12,612 nt of DNA from Candidatus Zixiibacteriota bacterium (lineage in GTDB: Bacteria > Zixibacteria > MSB-5A5 > GN15 > PGXB01), in assembly GCA_030591405.1 (NCBI GenBank), contig JAUVBC010000024.1, positions 1-12,612 of the forward strand. Direction: 5' to 3'. This document shows positions 1-8,010 of this stretch, piece after piece. Each line of letters begins with the position of its first letter. The first letter of the stretch is position 1. A program made the translations under genes and the position numbers. The notes beneath the pieces are model-generated. The model was not told the origin of the DNA. It ran no database searches and saw only the letters and a list, made by a program, of their open reading frames with translations.

Positions 1-420
1 ATCATCATATTCGACCTGACCATAATGACCGGTGGCTATATAATCTGCTTCCAACTCATCGGCTTTTCTCAGAAATGAATTCCATTTCAATTCCGTATTA
101 CATATCACGCAGGGACTTGGGGTCCGGCCGGCTTTGTATTCAGAAACAAAATTCTCTATAACCACTTCTTTAAACTGTTTTGAAAAATCAAAAATATATA
201 ATGGCACTGAAAGCGCATTGCAAAGTTGATGCAGATCGTTTATGGAATCAATTGAACAACAGCGACCGTCTTTATGAAGATCACCACCGACTTCATCATA
301 ATCCCACAGCTTCATATGACCTGCGATAACTTCATAACCGGCTTCTTTAAGCAAATACAAAGCGGTTGATGAATCTACTCCTCCCGAAACTGCGACCATT
401 ACCTTCTTTTTTTTTGTCAT
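1..420 (-). CDS. mnmA: tRNA-specific 2-thiouridylase MnmA (N-terminal part, cut by window edge)
   Basis: MnmA activates U34 of Lys/Glu/Gln tRNAs with ATP and inserts sulfur to give s2U, in the cytoplasm, using sulfur that starts from a cysteine desulfurase. I translated the first 140 residues; the rest lies beyond base 1. The PP-loop ATPase signature SGGVDSS is at residues 12-18, a GRCCSIDSINDL segment at 52-63, GRTPSPCVICN at 98-108 and ATGHY at 129-133, all in MnmA order. Cys107 should align with E. coli Cys102. Cys104 makes a CxxC where E. coli has DxxC. The ATG at 418-420 has no clear Shine-Dalgarno sequence. It is followed by a run of nine A's (codons 2-5), and Met8 (397-399) is an alternative start with AAGAAGG too close in front. 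A cysteine desulfurase gene lies immediately upstream, which supports the role. Confidence 0.95.
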   Translation of the reverse strand, partial: MTKKKKVMVAVSGGVDSSTALYLLKEAGYEVIAGHMKLWDYDEVGGDLHKDGRCCSIDSINDLHQLCNALSVPLYIFDFSKQFKEVVIENFVSEYKAGRTPSPCVICNTELKWNSFLRKADELEADYIATGHYGQVEYDD

Positions 421-427
421 AAGACCC

Positions 428-455
428 AAAAAAACGGGGTCGAATTCACGACCCC
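428..455 (-). terminator. Rho-independent terminator or attenuator between the cysteine desulfurase gene and mnmA
   Basis: Read on the minus strand, a perfect 7-bp GC-rich stem (GGGGTCG / CGACCCC, at 449-455 and 436-442) with a 6-base loop is followed after one base by seven T's (428-434). It starts 25 bases after the cysteine desulfurase stop codon and its T-run ends only 7 bases before the mnmA ATG. As a plain terminator it would end the desulfurase message; because mnmA begins so close behind, it could also act as an attenuator for read-through into mnmA. Confidence 0.85.
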
Positions 456-480
456 CAATATTTAATATATTACAATAATT

Positions 481-1647
481 CTACTTCTTTGAATACAACG
501 GCGACATCAAACGAAGTTTTTCTATTATTTCCGGGAGAACCGAGATCGTGTATTCCAAATCATCTTTAGTCGTGAAGCGGCCCATTGAAAATCGAATCGA
601 TCCCTGAGCCAGTTCAATCGGAACTGACATAGCAGCCAACACATGTGAAGCCGACAACGAACCGGAGGTACAAGCAGACCCGGAGGCAACTCCGATACCT
701 TTCATATCAAGTGATAATATAATAGACTCGCCTTCAATATATTCAAATGAAAGATTTACAGTCGATGATACTCTTCTATTGTTTCTTGGTCCATTCATAT
801 AAACATTTGGAACCGCTTTCATAACACCATCAATAAAAAACTCTGCCAATGCATCAAGCCGATGATGTTCGGACTCTCTTAATGACTCGGCTAGTTCCAG
901 CGCGGTACCGAGTCCAACGATGCCAGGGATATTTTCGGTTCCGGCACGCCGCTTTTTCTCGTGGTGTCCACCATGAAATAGCGGCGTGATCCGTTTGCCT
1001 TTACGAATATAAATGATTCCGATACCTTTGGGACCATAGACCTTATGCCCCGAAATCGAAAGCATATCACAGCCTAATTCATCAACATCAATTTTTATCT
1101 TACCGGCCGCTTGAACTGAATCTGTGTGAAATACTGCCCCGGCCTCTTTAGTGATAGCTGACAAACTTGGAATATCCTGAATCGAACCAACTTCATTGTT
1201 GGCCTGCATAATGGATACAATCGATGTTTTGTCAGTTATCTTATCTTTTAATTCGTCAGGAGAGACAAAACCATCTTTGTCAACCCCAAGATAATCGACC
1301 TTGAAACCCTCTTTTTCCAAATGATGAGCCGATTCCAGAATGGCATGATGCTCTATTGAGGAGACAATAATATGATTCCGTTTGTCCTTTTTTAGTAAGG
1401 CAGCGCCCTTGAGAGCGATGTTATCAGACTCGGTTCCGCCGGATGTAAAGTAGATCTCCGATGGATCAGCATTGATGAATTTGGCGACCTGCTCACGCGC
1501 ATTTTCCATCGCCGCTTTTGCTTCCCGTCCAGAAAAGTGAACGGAACTGGGGTTGCCATACATCCCTTTTAAATATGGCAGCATTGCATCCAGGACACGC
1601 TCGTCTACAGGGGTCGTGGCATTATTATCAAGATATATCTGCTTCAA
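481..1647 (-). CDS. nifS: Cysteine desulfurase, NifS/IscS class (group I)
   Basis: This PLP enzyme converts cysteine to alanine and passes a persulfide to Fe-S assembly and tRNA thiolation. It is 388 residues, normal for the family. Visible landmarks are the N-terminal YLDNNATTP (5-13), His100 that stacks on PLP, Asp176 and Gln179 in HTDSVQAAGK, the Schiff-base Lys202 in SGHKVYGPKG, and the persulfide Cys326 in GSACTSGS. The TSGS after the cysteine is closer to NifS than to the TSAS of E. coli IscS. The start is TTG: GAGG lies 8 bases upstream (in GAGGTTTGAAAATTG), and the nearby ATG is out of frame. A sigma-70-like promoter stands about 40 bases upstream. No IscU or IscR gene is adjacent; the next gene is mnmA, so tRNA thiolation is at least one likely role (inference). 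Confidence 0.97.
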   Translation of the reverse strand: MKQIYLDNNATTPVDERVLDAMLPYLKGMYGNPSSVHFSGREAKAAMENAREQVAKFINADPSEIYFTSGGTESDNIALKGAALLKKDKRNHIIVSSIEHHAILESAHHLEKEGFKVDYLGVDKDGFVSPDELKDKITDKTSIVSIMQANNEVGSIQDIPSLSAITKEAGAVFHTDSVQAAGKIKIDVDELGCDMLSISGHKVYGPKGIGIIYIRKGKRITPLFHGGHHEKKRRAGTENIPGIVGLGTALELAESLRESEHHRLDALAEFFIDGVMKAVPNVYMNGPRNNRRVSSTVNLSFEYIEGESIILSLDMKGIGVASGSACTSGSLSASHVLAAMSVPIELAQGSIRFSMGRFTTKDDLEYTISVLPEIIEKLRLMSPLYSKK

Positions 1648-1688
1648 TTTTCAAACCTCATATTATATTTTACGTCACAAACTGTCCT

Positions 1689-1716
1689 ATAATAGCAAAA
1701 TTTATGATTTTGTCAA
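1689..1716 (-). promoter_or_regulatory. Sigma-70-type promoter for the cysteine desulfurase gene
   Basis: On the minus strand there is a perfect -35 TTGACA (1711-1716), a 16-base spacer and a -10 TATTAT (1689-1694). Transcription would start near 1682, giving a leader of about 35 bases before the TTG start, with room for the GAGG ribosome site. It lies in the 108-base gap after tamA, where I see no T-run terminator, so read-through from tamA may also contribute. Confidence 0.7.
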
Positions 1717-1755
1717 CAGAGAGTCAAAGCATCCCTTTTAAGAGATATTATACGG

Positions 1756-3657
1756 CTAAAAAGCATAAAGGATGGTAAAATGGAATTTATCTCCGGCGGA
1801 AATATATTTGGATTCCAATCGACGGGCATAATCGACCCTGATCGGTCCGGCAGGCGATATAAACTGAAGACCTACCCCATACGAAACGGCCAAACGATTC
1901 CACTTTACTTCAAGGTCATTACGGAATCCATTACCAACATCGGCAAAGACTGAACTCCAGAATTTGCCAATAAGTTTAAATCGAAATTCCTGATTGGCCA
2001 CAATAATGATATTGGCCGGTCCAAGGTTTCCTTCTGAGAAACCTCTGATCGTATTGGCGCCGCCAATTTGGTAACGATCATATAATGAAACCGATTCCGA
2101 TTTACCAAACTCCCTAACATAGCCACCTTTAAACCGAGTGGCCGATATCCAGCCCGGCCAAACTTTCTGGTATCTTGACCAGCTTGCTTCTAAAAGTGTG
2201 AAAGAATCGTCTCCCCCGAGAAAGCCACCAATATATTCTGCCCGAAGATTTACTAATGATCCTCGTGATGGAATAAATGGATGATTCCGAGTATCCCGAG
2301 TTAAATTAGTAAATAGTTTTAGACTAATGCTGATACCCTCACGCTGCTTGAGTATGCCCTGATCCTCCTGGCTGAGGCCATAAATATTAACCGATTCATA
2401 CTGAAGTCCGGCGATCAAACGGTTGCGGTCATCCAGATTCCTGGTGGTTGAGACAGAAACAAACCAGCTTTCTTTTCGATAGTCATAATCCTGACTCGAA
2501 GTTTTGACAACGGGAGAAAGCTGAGCCGTGACGGTCATCGGCATTCTTATTCCAAAAAACCATGGTTCGGTCAATCGAGCGCGATACCAATGATCCTTGA
2601 GACGCCATTCGGTAAAGACAATAAACGATGCATGGGCCGTCAATTCCAATCGCCGGGATCGAAGTAAATTTCTCTTCCCCCATGAACCGGAAAAAGTCCA
2701 GGTCAAATCTTTTAAAGAATCCTGCGTCGCACCGGTTTTTAATGATACAAAATGAGTTTTTTTCTCCCGAAGATTTAAAACAAAATCTGGCTTGAGACGA
2801 TTGACATTATTAGATGTATCAGCCAGGACATTAGAAAGATAAAGGGTCAGATAGTAACCGGTCTCAAGCAGATGCTTTTGCGTTTTAATAATATCTTCTC
2901 TTCGATATTTATCGCCGGGATTGAAGCTGATTTCTCTTTTTACCAGCCTCTTATCAAATTTTTCGGCACCTTCTATAATTACATTGCCAAAATGAACCAA
3001 CGAATCAGATTGGACATTAAATTTAATATCGCTTCCATTAAAATCAATTAATGTATCAATAGAATATTCAACCGTCGCATACGGATATCCGTCATTCGCC
3101 AAAACTGATTTCATATCATAGGCAGTCTGTTTTAATTTAAAGGGATCAACCGACTTCCCTTTTTTATAATTATTCAAAAAGCCGTTAAGACGGTCTCTAA
3201 ATATTTCATCATAATCGCCAAATACCGACATTTTATCGTAAACAAATTGTCGGCCTTCATAAACCGCGATCCTTACTAAAACATTTGAATCTGGCAGAGA
3301 CGGTTCAAAAGTCTCAATTACTCTGGCACCCAAAAATCCATTAGACAGATAAAGGTACTTTACCTCCGATGTATCTCGTCTGATCGTTTCTCTTTGAACT
3401 CTTCGGCGACGATCTTTTTTAATGGCGAGAAACAGATCACTTACTTTTGAAAAAAGGACTGATTTTACTTTTGATGGTTTAAAAGCTGTATCGCTCGGAT
3501 TATCGGCATAATCAATATGTATTGAATCGATAACAGGTTCTTCTTTCCTGAGCCAGCGATTGATATCTTTATCTGGAGAAAGCTGAGCCAGGACAACAGA
3601 ACCTGACAGTATTATTGAGATAATAATAAAAATCAAAAGCAATCGAAAACTCTTCAT
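1756..3657 (-). CDS. tamA: TamA-like Omp85-family outer-membrane assembly protein
   Basis: This is an outer-membrane barrel of the BamA/TamA superfamily that should work with the TamB protein encoded just upstream. From the ATG at 3655-3657 it has 633 residues: a signal peptide (about 1-25, cleaved near VVLAQ), three POTRA-like domains (about 42-134, 135-220 and 221-300), then the 16-strand barrel. The barrel shows the Omp85 loop-6 motif IRGF (about 537-540, after DRYQIGGANT), the family's end motif SPAGPIRVDYA, and a C-terminal Phe as expected of a BAM substrate. A longer reading from TTG at 3667-3669 is possible. I prefer the ATG because it forms TGATG with the tamB stop and has GGGAG 5 bases ahead. 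A very basic patch (residues 80-94, with four Arg in a row) sits in the first POTRA. Three POTRAs plus the tamB neighbour favour TamA over BamA. Confidence 0.9.
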   Translation of the reverse strand: MKSFRLLLIFIIISIILSGSVVLAQLSPDKDINRWLRKEEPVIDSIHIDYADNPSDTAFKPSKVKSVLFSKVSDLFLAIKKDRRRRVQRETIRRDTSEVKYLYLSNGFLGARVIETFEPSLPDSNVLVRIAVYEGRQFVYDKMSVFGDYDEIFRDRLNGFLNNYKKGKSVDPFKLKQTAYDMKSVLANDGYPYATVEYSIDTLIDFNGSDIKFNVQSDSLVHFGNVIIEGAEKFDKRLVKREISFNPGDKYRREDIIKTQKHLLETGYYLTLYLSNVLADTSNNVNRLKPDFVLNLREKKTHFVSLKTGATQDSLKDLTWTFSGSWGKRNLLRSRRLELTAHASFIVFTEWRLKDHWYRARLTEPWFFGIRMPMTVTAQLSPVVKTSSQDYDYRKESWFVSVSTTRNLDDRNRLIAGLQYESVNIYGLSQEDQGILKQREGISISLKLFTNLTRDTRNHPFIPSRGSLVNLRAEYIGGFLGGDDSFTLLEASWSRYQKVWPGWISATRFKGGYVREFGKSESVSLYDRYQIGGANTIRGFSEGNLGPANIIIVANQEFRFKLIGKFWSSVFADVGNGFRNDLEVKWNRLAVSYGVGLQFISPAGPIRVDYARRLESKYISAGDKFHFTILYAF

Positions 3658-6600
3658 CAATACTCCCAATAAAAATTAACAAAAAGTTGATAAAGATCGT
3701 TTTCATCGGCACGTCCCTCGAGCAGCATAAATCTTTTTAACCTATATTCAAAGCCAACCTGTTGTCCTGAGGTCCCGGATATTGCCGAACGCCCATAAAT
3801 ATAAAGATTGGGGTTGGTATAAAATCCGACCGTAACCCTGGTACCCAACGGGTCATATTTGTCACCATACACAGGATCAATCTCGAAAGTCTCCACACCA
3901 AGTGTGCGAGACCCAATTTTGGTCATCTCAGTACTTAAATAATCGGCCGTCGCACTGGTTAATCTATCCTGAAACCAACTCGGCGGACGTTCGGCACCAT
4001 TATCATCCTGATAATAATTGGTAAATATTGCCGGTAATATCTGTTCGGTACTCAGACGTGATCCTTCGGCAGCCTCAATTATCGGTTCATCAAGAGTGCC
4101 AGTGATTCTCACCGGGAGATCAAATGATTCGGTCGTTGGTTCCTCACCCAAATTTGACGATGATGATCCTCTGATTTTTGTCGATGCTAATATATCAAGC
4201 CTGGGATTAGGATATTCAATATCTTCATAACTGATGATTCCCCCCGGCTCCAGACGCCATGTCCGGCCTGCCATAAAGCCATTACCACGTAAGACTTCAA
4301 GAGAACGCAAGAAGCGCCAATTGCCGTTTTCTCTTATAAAATTAAGATTACCGGATAACTCAGCATCGATATCATCATTTTTTATCCAGAGATTTGATGG
4401 GAACTCAACATTCAGATTTAAATCCCAGGTATCCTCTCCCTCAAATGCCTCCAGTAAAATCCAACCTTCATCAGCTTCGACAAAATTCTCTAGATACCGT
4501 ATCTCTCTTACAATCCCATCACCAAAAACTGTCGGCGGTGTCAGGCCAGTAATAGTTAAATTATAATACTCCATTGTTGCAGATATTTCGCCCAACTCAT
4601 ATTTTGCCGGAAAATCTTTTAAAGATACATTAATGTTATAATCAAATTCATCAATCGAATTGATAGTTATCTTTCCAACCGCTTCGACCGTCCCAACATT
4701 TTTATTTCCATTTTTGCAAATAGCGGACACTTTTTCAAAAAAGATATTCTGGTCATTCATTTTTAATTCAATCTCAAGGTTTTCGAGTGGGTATTCCAAA
4801 TCATACAGTTGAACCTTACCATTTTTTACAGTTGCAGTTCCATTTAACTGGGGTTTGGTTGGTGTCCCGGTCAATTCGATTTCAGATTCAAAATCGCCTT
4901 CCATCTCTTCCACTTCTTCAAGCAGCAGGCTGATAAGCTCGAATCTGACATCCTGAGCATGGATTTTTATGTTCTGCTCATTTTCAGGAAAGCGATTATC
5001 AACTTCTGTCAGGGCCAGATTGATAGGATAGTTTCCGATCGCAGTATAATATCCACTATAGCTGTTCAGAGAAAGCGAATCGATAGCAATATTTTTATCA
5101 GCATAATTAAAATCGGCGTATATGTCGCCCAACACAAAATTTCGATAGCTTAATGAATCGACTTTCCCGGTAAAATCAATTAATGGAGATTCAAATGAAC
5201 CATAAAGATTTGACTGTCCTGAAAGTAAACCTCCTATTTCATATTCATCGGTTAATAATTCAACCCAGGGCGTTATATCAATACTTTCACTGGAGACGAT
5301 AATGTTCAATGTCTCATCATAATTAATTCTACCACTCCAACCAATGAAGCCAATCGGTCTCTGTAATTTTGTATTGGCGAAGTCAAAACCTGATGAATCA
5401 ATCGTTATATTTACTGCTGATTCATTTTCAAAGGAAAGATCAAAAAGACTTATATCAACATCATCTAAAACCAATTTTTGTGGATATGACACATAATCAA
5501 AATTGCCATTACAATATAACTTGGTATATGGGTTAAAATACTTAACCGTATCTATTGCGACATAATGCGAATCGATTATCATATGTAGCCAACAGCTGTC
5601 ATGAGGAACAGAATAAGCGATGCCGTCAAATAAACTTAAAGTTGCATAGCCAGAGCGATCATATAAAAAGTGATCGATATTAAACTCTGATCTTGCCCCT
5701 GTCGAATAAATTTGATACAGCCATAAGGAATCTGACAGGAAAATCCCAGAAAGATCGGGACTAGCCAACTGACCGGTCATTTCTCCGACAAATCTCCCTC
5801 TTCCGCCCAACTCACTGATAAATATTTTGTCATTAAAAGCTGATAGATCATTGAATTCGGCCCGTCCTGATATATCAATCGCACCGGCATACTCCAATTT
5901 CCCACCGGCCCAAAAATGATTATCGAAATATTTTATTTCAAAATCATCATAAAATAAAATACTGTCGGTTGTAATAGTGAGATCACCAATTGCCTGATGA
6001 GCATGATACTGGTCAAACCATGATTCCTCAAGATTGAGATTAATATTGAGTACAAGGTTTTCATTCACCAATCCCTCTCCAATCAATTGCAGGTCCCCAT
6101 TAAGGTCTGTAACAAACGAATTAGAAATAAGATTATCTAAATTAAAATTCCTTATCTTACCATTTAGAAAATATTCTTCCGGGTGGATATCCAGATTTAT
6201 TTCACCGCTTGCCTCTATAAGAGCACCGCCCAATATTTTACCACTGAGGGTATCAAAGGTTAGAATATTATCGGCGAATCGAAAATCAGTGTATAGCGAA
6301 TCAAAGCGTTTATCCATAAAAGTTCCCGATAATGTAACCCCTCCGGATAATCCGCCTTTTTCGAGTTGTACAAATCCACTTGTCGCCAGATTTCCAATTA
6401 AATCTATTCCAAGAAATGAAAATATTTCTTTAACATTTATATTTGCAGCATCAAGATCAACCCTTATACTTGGGGATTTTGATAGTAACACTTGTCCAGA
6501 AAGCCTTACATTTGATGAATCGGTGATAACAAAAATATCCTGAAACATGAGATTGCTTCCGGCCAGAGTTGCTTTTCCCCCACCTGATTTAAGCGATAGT

Positions 6601-7190
6601 CTGGAATCGGATGACCAATAACTAAGAGCATCGATATCAATCGAATAGGTATCATCCTGTCCCAGCACATGTGCTATCAGAATAATATCATCGAAGGTCA
6701 TGGTATCAGACATTGAGATAAGGCTGAATTTTAGATTATTTAATCCCAATTCATCTACCGAAAACTCAAGTGATTTTGATCCAATATCGGTCTTGGCGAT
6801 CGGCTTAGGTATCAGCCATTCGCTATTTTCATTTTGCTGCAAAGATATTTCGGCGGAGTCAATAAATATTTTTGAAAATTGCAACTGCTCCCGCAAAAAA
6901 TCGCTTAATGAATATTCTGTTACCAGATGCGGAATAAAAGCCATATTATAACTGCTAACACCATCATCATAAAGAATAGTAATATTATTAATTTCTAATG
7001 TTGAAAAATAATCGCCGCCAATGTCACCGATCTGGATCTTAACCGGAAATTTGTCTTTTATAATCTGATTTAACTTATAGTTGACTGAGTATTCGAGCAG
7101 ACCAAAATGAAACAATGTAAAATAGCATACAATCAGAAACAAAAATATTGATGATGGAATCCCAATTAATATTTTAAAGCGACGAGTCAT
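3657..7190 (-). CDS. tamB: TamB-like inner-membrane/periplasm-spanning protein (AsmA-like, DUF490 C-terminus)
   Basis: TamB proteins are anchored in the inner membrane and cross the periplasm as a long beta-groove to the Omp85 partner; they serve outer-membrane protein assembly and/or phospholipid transport. This one is 1177 residues (E. coli TamB is about 1260). It has a short basic start (MTRRFK), one membrane segment (about 8-28), then over 1000 residues of repetitive beta-rich sequence with many 'D..G.../F.G...' units, and a DUF490/TamB C-terminal domain over roughly the last 350-400 residues. Typical pieces there are GNGFMAGRTWRLEPGGIISY (about 963-982), the 'DLPVRITGTLDEP' stretch and the final 'VGFEYRLKRF' strands. 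It ends in an aromatic YWEY. Its ATG overlaps the previous gene's TGA (ATGA), and its own TGA overlaps the tamA ATG, so the three are probably translationally coupled. Unlike E. coli, tamB precedes tamA. Confidence 0.93.
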   Translation of the reverse strand: MTRRFKILIGIPSSIFLFLIVCYFTLFHFGLLEYSVNYKLNQIIKDKFPVKIQIGDIGGDYFSTLEINNITILYDDGVSSYNMAFIPHLVTEYSLSDFLREQLQFSKIFIDSAEISLQQNENSEWLIPKPIAKTDIGSKSLEFSVDELGLNNLKFSLISMSDTMTFDDIILIAHVLGQDDTYSIDIDALSYWSSDSRLSLKSGGGKATLAGSNLMFQDIFVITDSSNVRLSGQVLLSKSPSIRVDLDAANINVKEIFSFLGIDLIGNLATSGFVQLEKGGLSGGVTLSGTFMDKRFDSLYTDFRFADNILTFDTLSGKILGGALIEASGEINLDIHPEEYFLNGKIRNFNLDNLISNSFVTDLNGDLQLIGEGLVNENLVLNINLNLEESWFDQYHAHQAIGDLTITTDSILFYDDFEIKYFDNHFWAGGKLEYAGAIDISGRAEFNDLSAFNDKIFISELGGRGRFVGEMTGQLASPDLSGIFLSDSLWLYQIYSTGARSEFNIDHFLYDRSGYATLSLFDGIAYSVPHDSCWLHMIIDSHYVAIDTVKYFNPYTKLYCNGNFDYVSYPQKLVLDDVDISLFDLSFENESAVNITIDSSGFDFANTKLQRPIGFIGWSGRINYDETLNIIVSSESIDITPWVELLTDEYEIGGLLSGQSNLYGSFESPLIDFTGKVDSLSYRNFVLGDIYADFNYADKNIAIDSLSLNSYSGYYTAIGNYPINLALTEVDNRFPENEQNIKIHAQDVRFELISLLLEEVEEMEGDFESEIELTGTPTKPQLNGTATVKNGKVQLYDLEYPLENLEIELKMNDQNIFFEKVSAICKNGNKNVGTVEAVGKITINSIDEFDYNINVSLKDFPAKYELGEISATMEYYNLTITGLTPPTVFGDGIVREIRYLENFVEADEGWILLEAFEGEDTWDLNLNVEFPSNLWIKNDDIDAELSGNLNFIRENGNWRFLRSLEVLRGNGFMAGRTWRLEPGGIISYEDIEYPNPRLDILASTKIRGSSSSNLGEEPTTESFDLPVRITGTLDEPIIEAAEGSRLSTEQILPAIFTNYYQDDNGAERPPSWFQDRLTSATADYLSTEMTKIGSRTLGVETFEIDPVYGDKYDPLGTRVTVGFYTNPNLYIYGRSAISGTSGQQVGFEYRLKRFMLLEGRADENDLYQLFVNFYWEY

Positions 7191-7858
7191 ATTTTTGATT
7201 CCACTTTTAATATTAATCGAATCGCCAAATCGTAGGCTTTATCGCCGGCCAGTGGTTTAATATCTTCATTAACTTGTTTTATCAATTCAATCGTCGCGCC
7301 AACATTAAGAGAGCCGATAATATGCGAGACAAGTTGCCGCTCCCTCTGATCGACAATTAATGCGGCAACCTCGCCCAACTCTCTTTCAACAGAACTTAAC
7401 CCGGGGCGCGTCAACACTTTTCCGTATCCTTCAATTACCATCCAGCGAAACATCTCCGGCGATATTGATAAAAATCTTGCTTTTAACCGCTCATAGTTTT
7501 TTCCATAAACCTGCTTACACAGCTTTATACCATTTTCAAACCACTTCGATGATTCTTCTTGAGTGACTTGATTAAATACTTTCTCATATGCCCCTTTTGA
7601 ATCACCAAATATTTCGTTATATGCAATCGTCGCTTCGATCATCCTGGGGAAGCCAAGAAACAGATAACTTTGCAAAATGATTTCATAGATTGCTTTATAA
7701 TCAAAATGCCTTTTATGCAAATATTGTAGAATCGATAATAGCCTCTCCTGCTCTCCAATAGCAATAACAGCCGAAAGATACGACAGAATTCTGATTCGTC
7801 CGGTATTCTCAGACAATTCCAATGAATCAAAATATTTATATGTGTCAACATCAATCAT
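7187..7858 (-). CDS. Carboxymuconolactone-decarboxylase-like (CMD/AhpD-fold) protein, two half-domains
   Basis: I do not recognise a named gene. The 223 residues look like two CMD-family helical units. The N-half (about 21-86) contains the 'QSYLFLGFPRMIEA' type segment, and the C-half (about 133-197) reads SPEMFRWMVIEGYGKVLTRP, then RELGEVAAL, then 'RQLVSHIIGSLNVGAT'. These match the PcaC-like pattern RpgL...RELv.laaL...qL..Hi.gAlnvG. His179 is kept, but the redox CxxC of AhpD is absent, so peroxidase-type thiol chemistry is unlikely. No signal peptide or membrane segment is visible, so it should be cytoplasmic. The stop codon overlaps the tamB start (ATGA). The ATG has no clear ribosome site, and a promoter -10 box lies only 11 bases upstream, so the mRNA may be leaderless. 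Its substrate and its link to TamB/TamA are unknown; the family call rests on pattern recognition only. Confidence 0.75.
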   Translation of the reverse strand: MIDVDTYKYFDSLELSENTGRIRILSYLSAVIAIGEQERLLSILQYLHKRHFDYKAIYEIILQSYLFLGFPRMIEATIAYNEIFGDSKGAYEKVFNQVTQEESSKWFENGIKLCKQVYGKNYERLKARFLSISPEMFRWMVIEGYGKVLTRPGLSSVERELGEVAALIVDQRERQLVSHIIGSLNVGATIELIKQVNEDIKPLAGDKAYDLAIRLILKVESKI

Positions 7859-7869
7859 AATTGAAGAGT

Positions 7870-7898
7870 ATAATAAACTTTAAGCCTTTGGCAGGCAA
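7870..7898 (-). promoter_or_regulatory. Sigma-70-type promoter for the CMD-tamB-tamA operon
   Basis: On the minus strand TTGCCT (7893-7898), a 17-base spacer and TATTAT (7870-7875) precede the CMD-like gene. It lies downstream of the terminator of the sigma/anti-sigma unit, where a new promoter is needed. The predicted start near 7863 leaves only about 5 bases before the ATG, so the message may be leaderless. Confidence 0.6.
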
Positions 7899-7941
7899 CT
7901 GCAAACTATAAATATTTAGAATATTGTATTAAAAAATGCAT

Positions 7942-7991
7942 AAAAAAAGCCGCCCGAATTTACCAGAGAAAGGTAAAAAATCAGCGGCTTT
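7942..7991 (-). terminator. Intrinsic terminator of the sigma/anti-sigma operon
   Basis: Read on the minus strand, AAAGCCGC (7984-7991) pairs with GCGGCTTT (7946-7953), and inside it TTTACC (7972-7977) pairs with GGTAAA (7959-7964) around a 7-base loop. The outer stem leads into a run of seven T's (7942-7948). It begins 20 bases after the anti-sigma stop codon. A weaker A/T-rich flank on the other side makes bidirectional action possible, but no plus-strand gene ends here. Confidence 0.88.
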
Positions 7992-8010
7992 ATATATTCT
8001 TTACCAAATT

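Noticed and set aside
1725..1750. Inverted repeat after tamA (ATCTCTT / AAGGGAT on the minus strand) as a terminator
   Set aside because: Short, with a wobble and a very small loop, and no T-run follows.
3658..3669. TTG at 3667-3669 as the tamA start
   Set aside because: The ATG at 3655-3657 gives TGATG coupling, has GGGAG at a good distance, and starts directly with a normal signal peptide (MKSFRLLL).
6034..6543. Long plus-strand reading frame (169 codons) inside tamB
   Set aside because: It lies wholly antisense to a well-supported gene, has no ribosome site, no recognisable domain and a Ser/Arg/Pro-rich composition typical of antisense frames. The same holds for plus-strand frames at 4018-4230, 4234-4566, 6700-6951 and 10110-10385.
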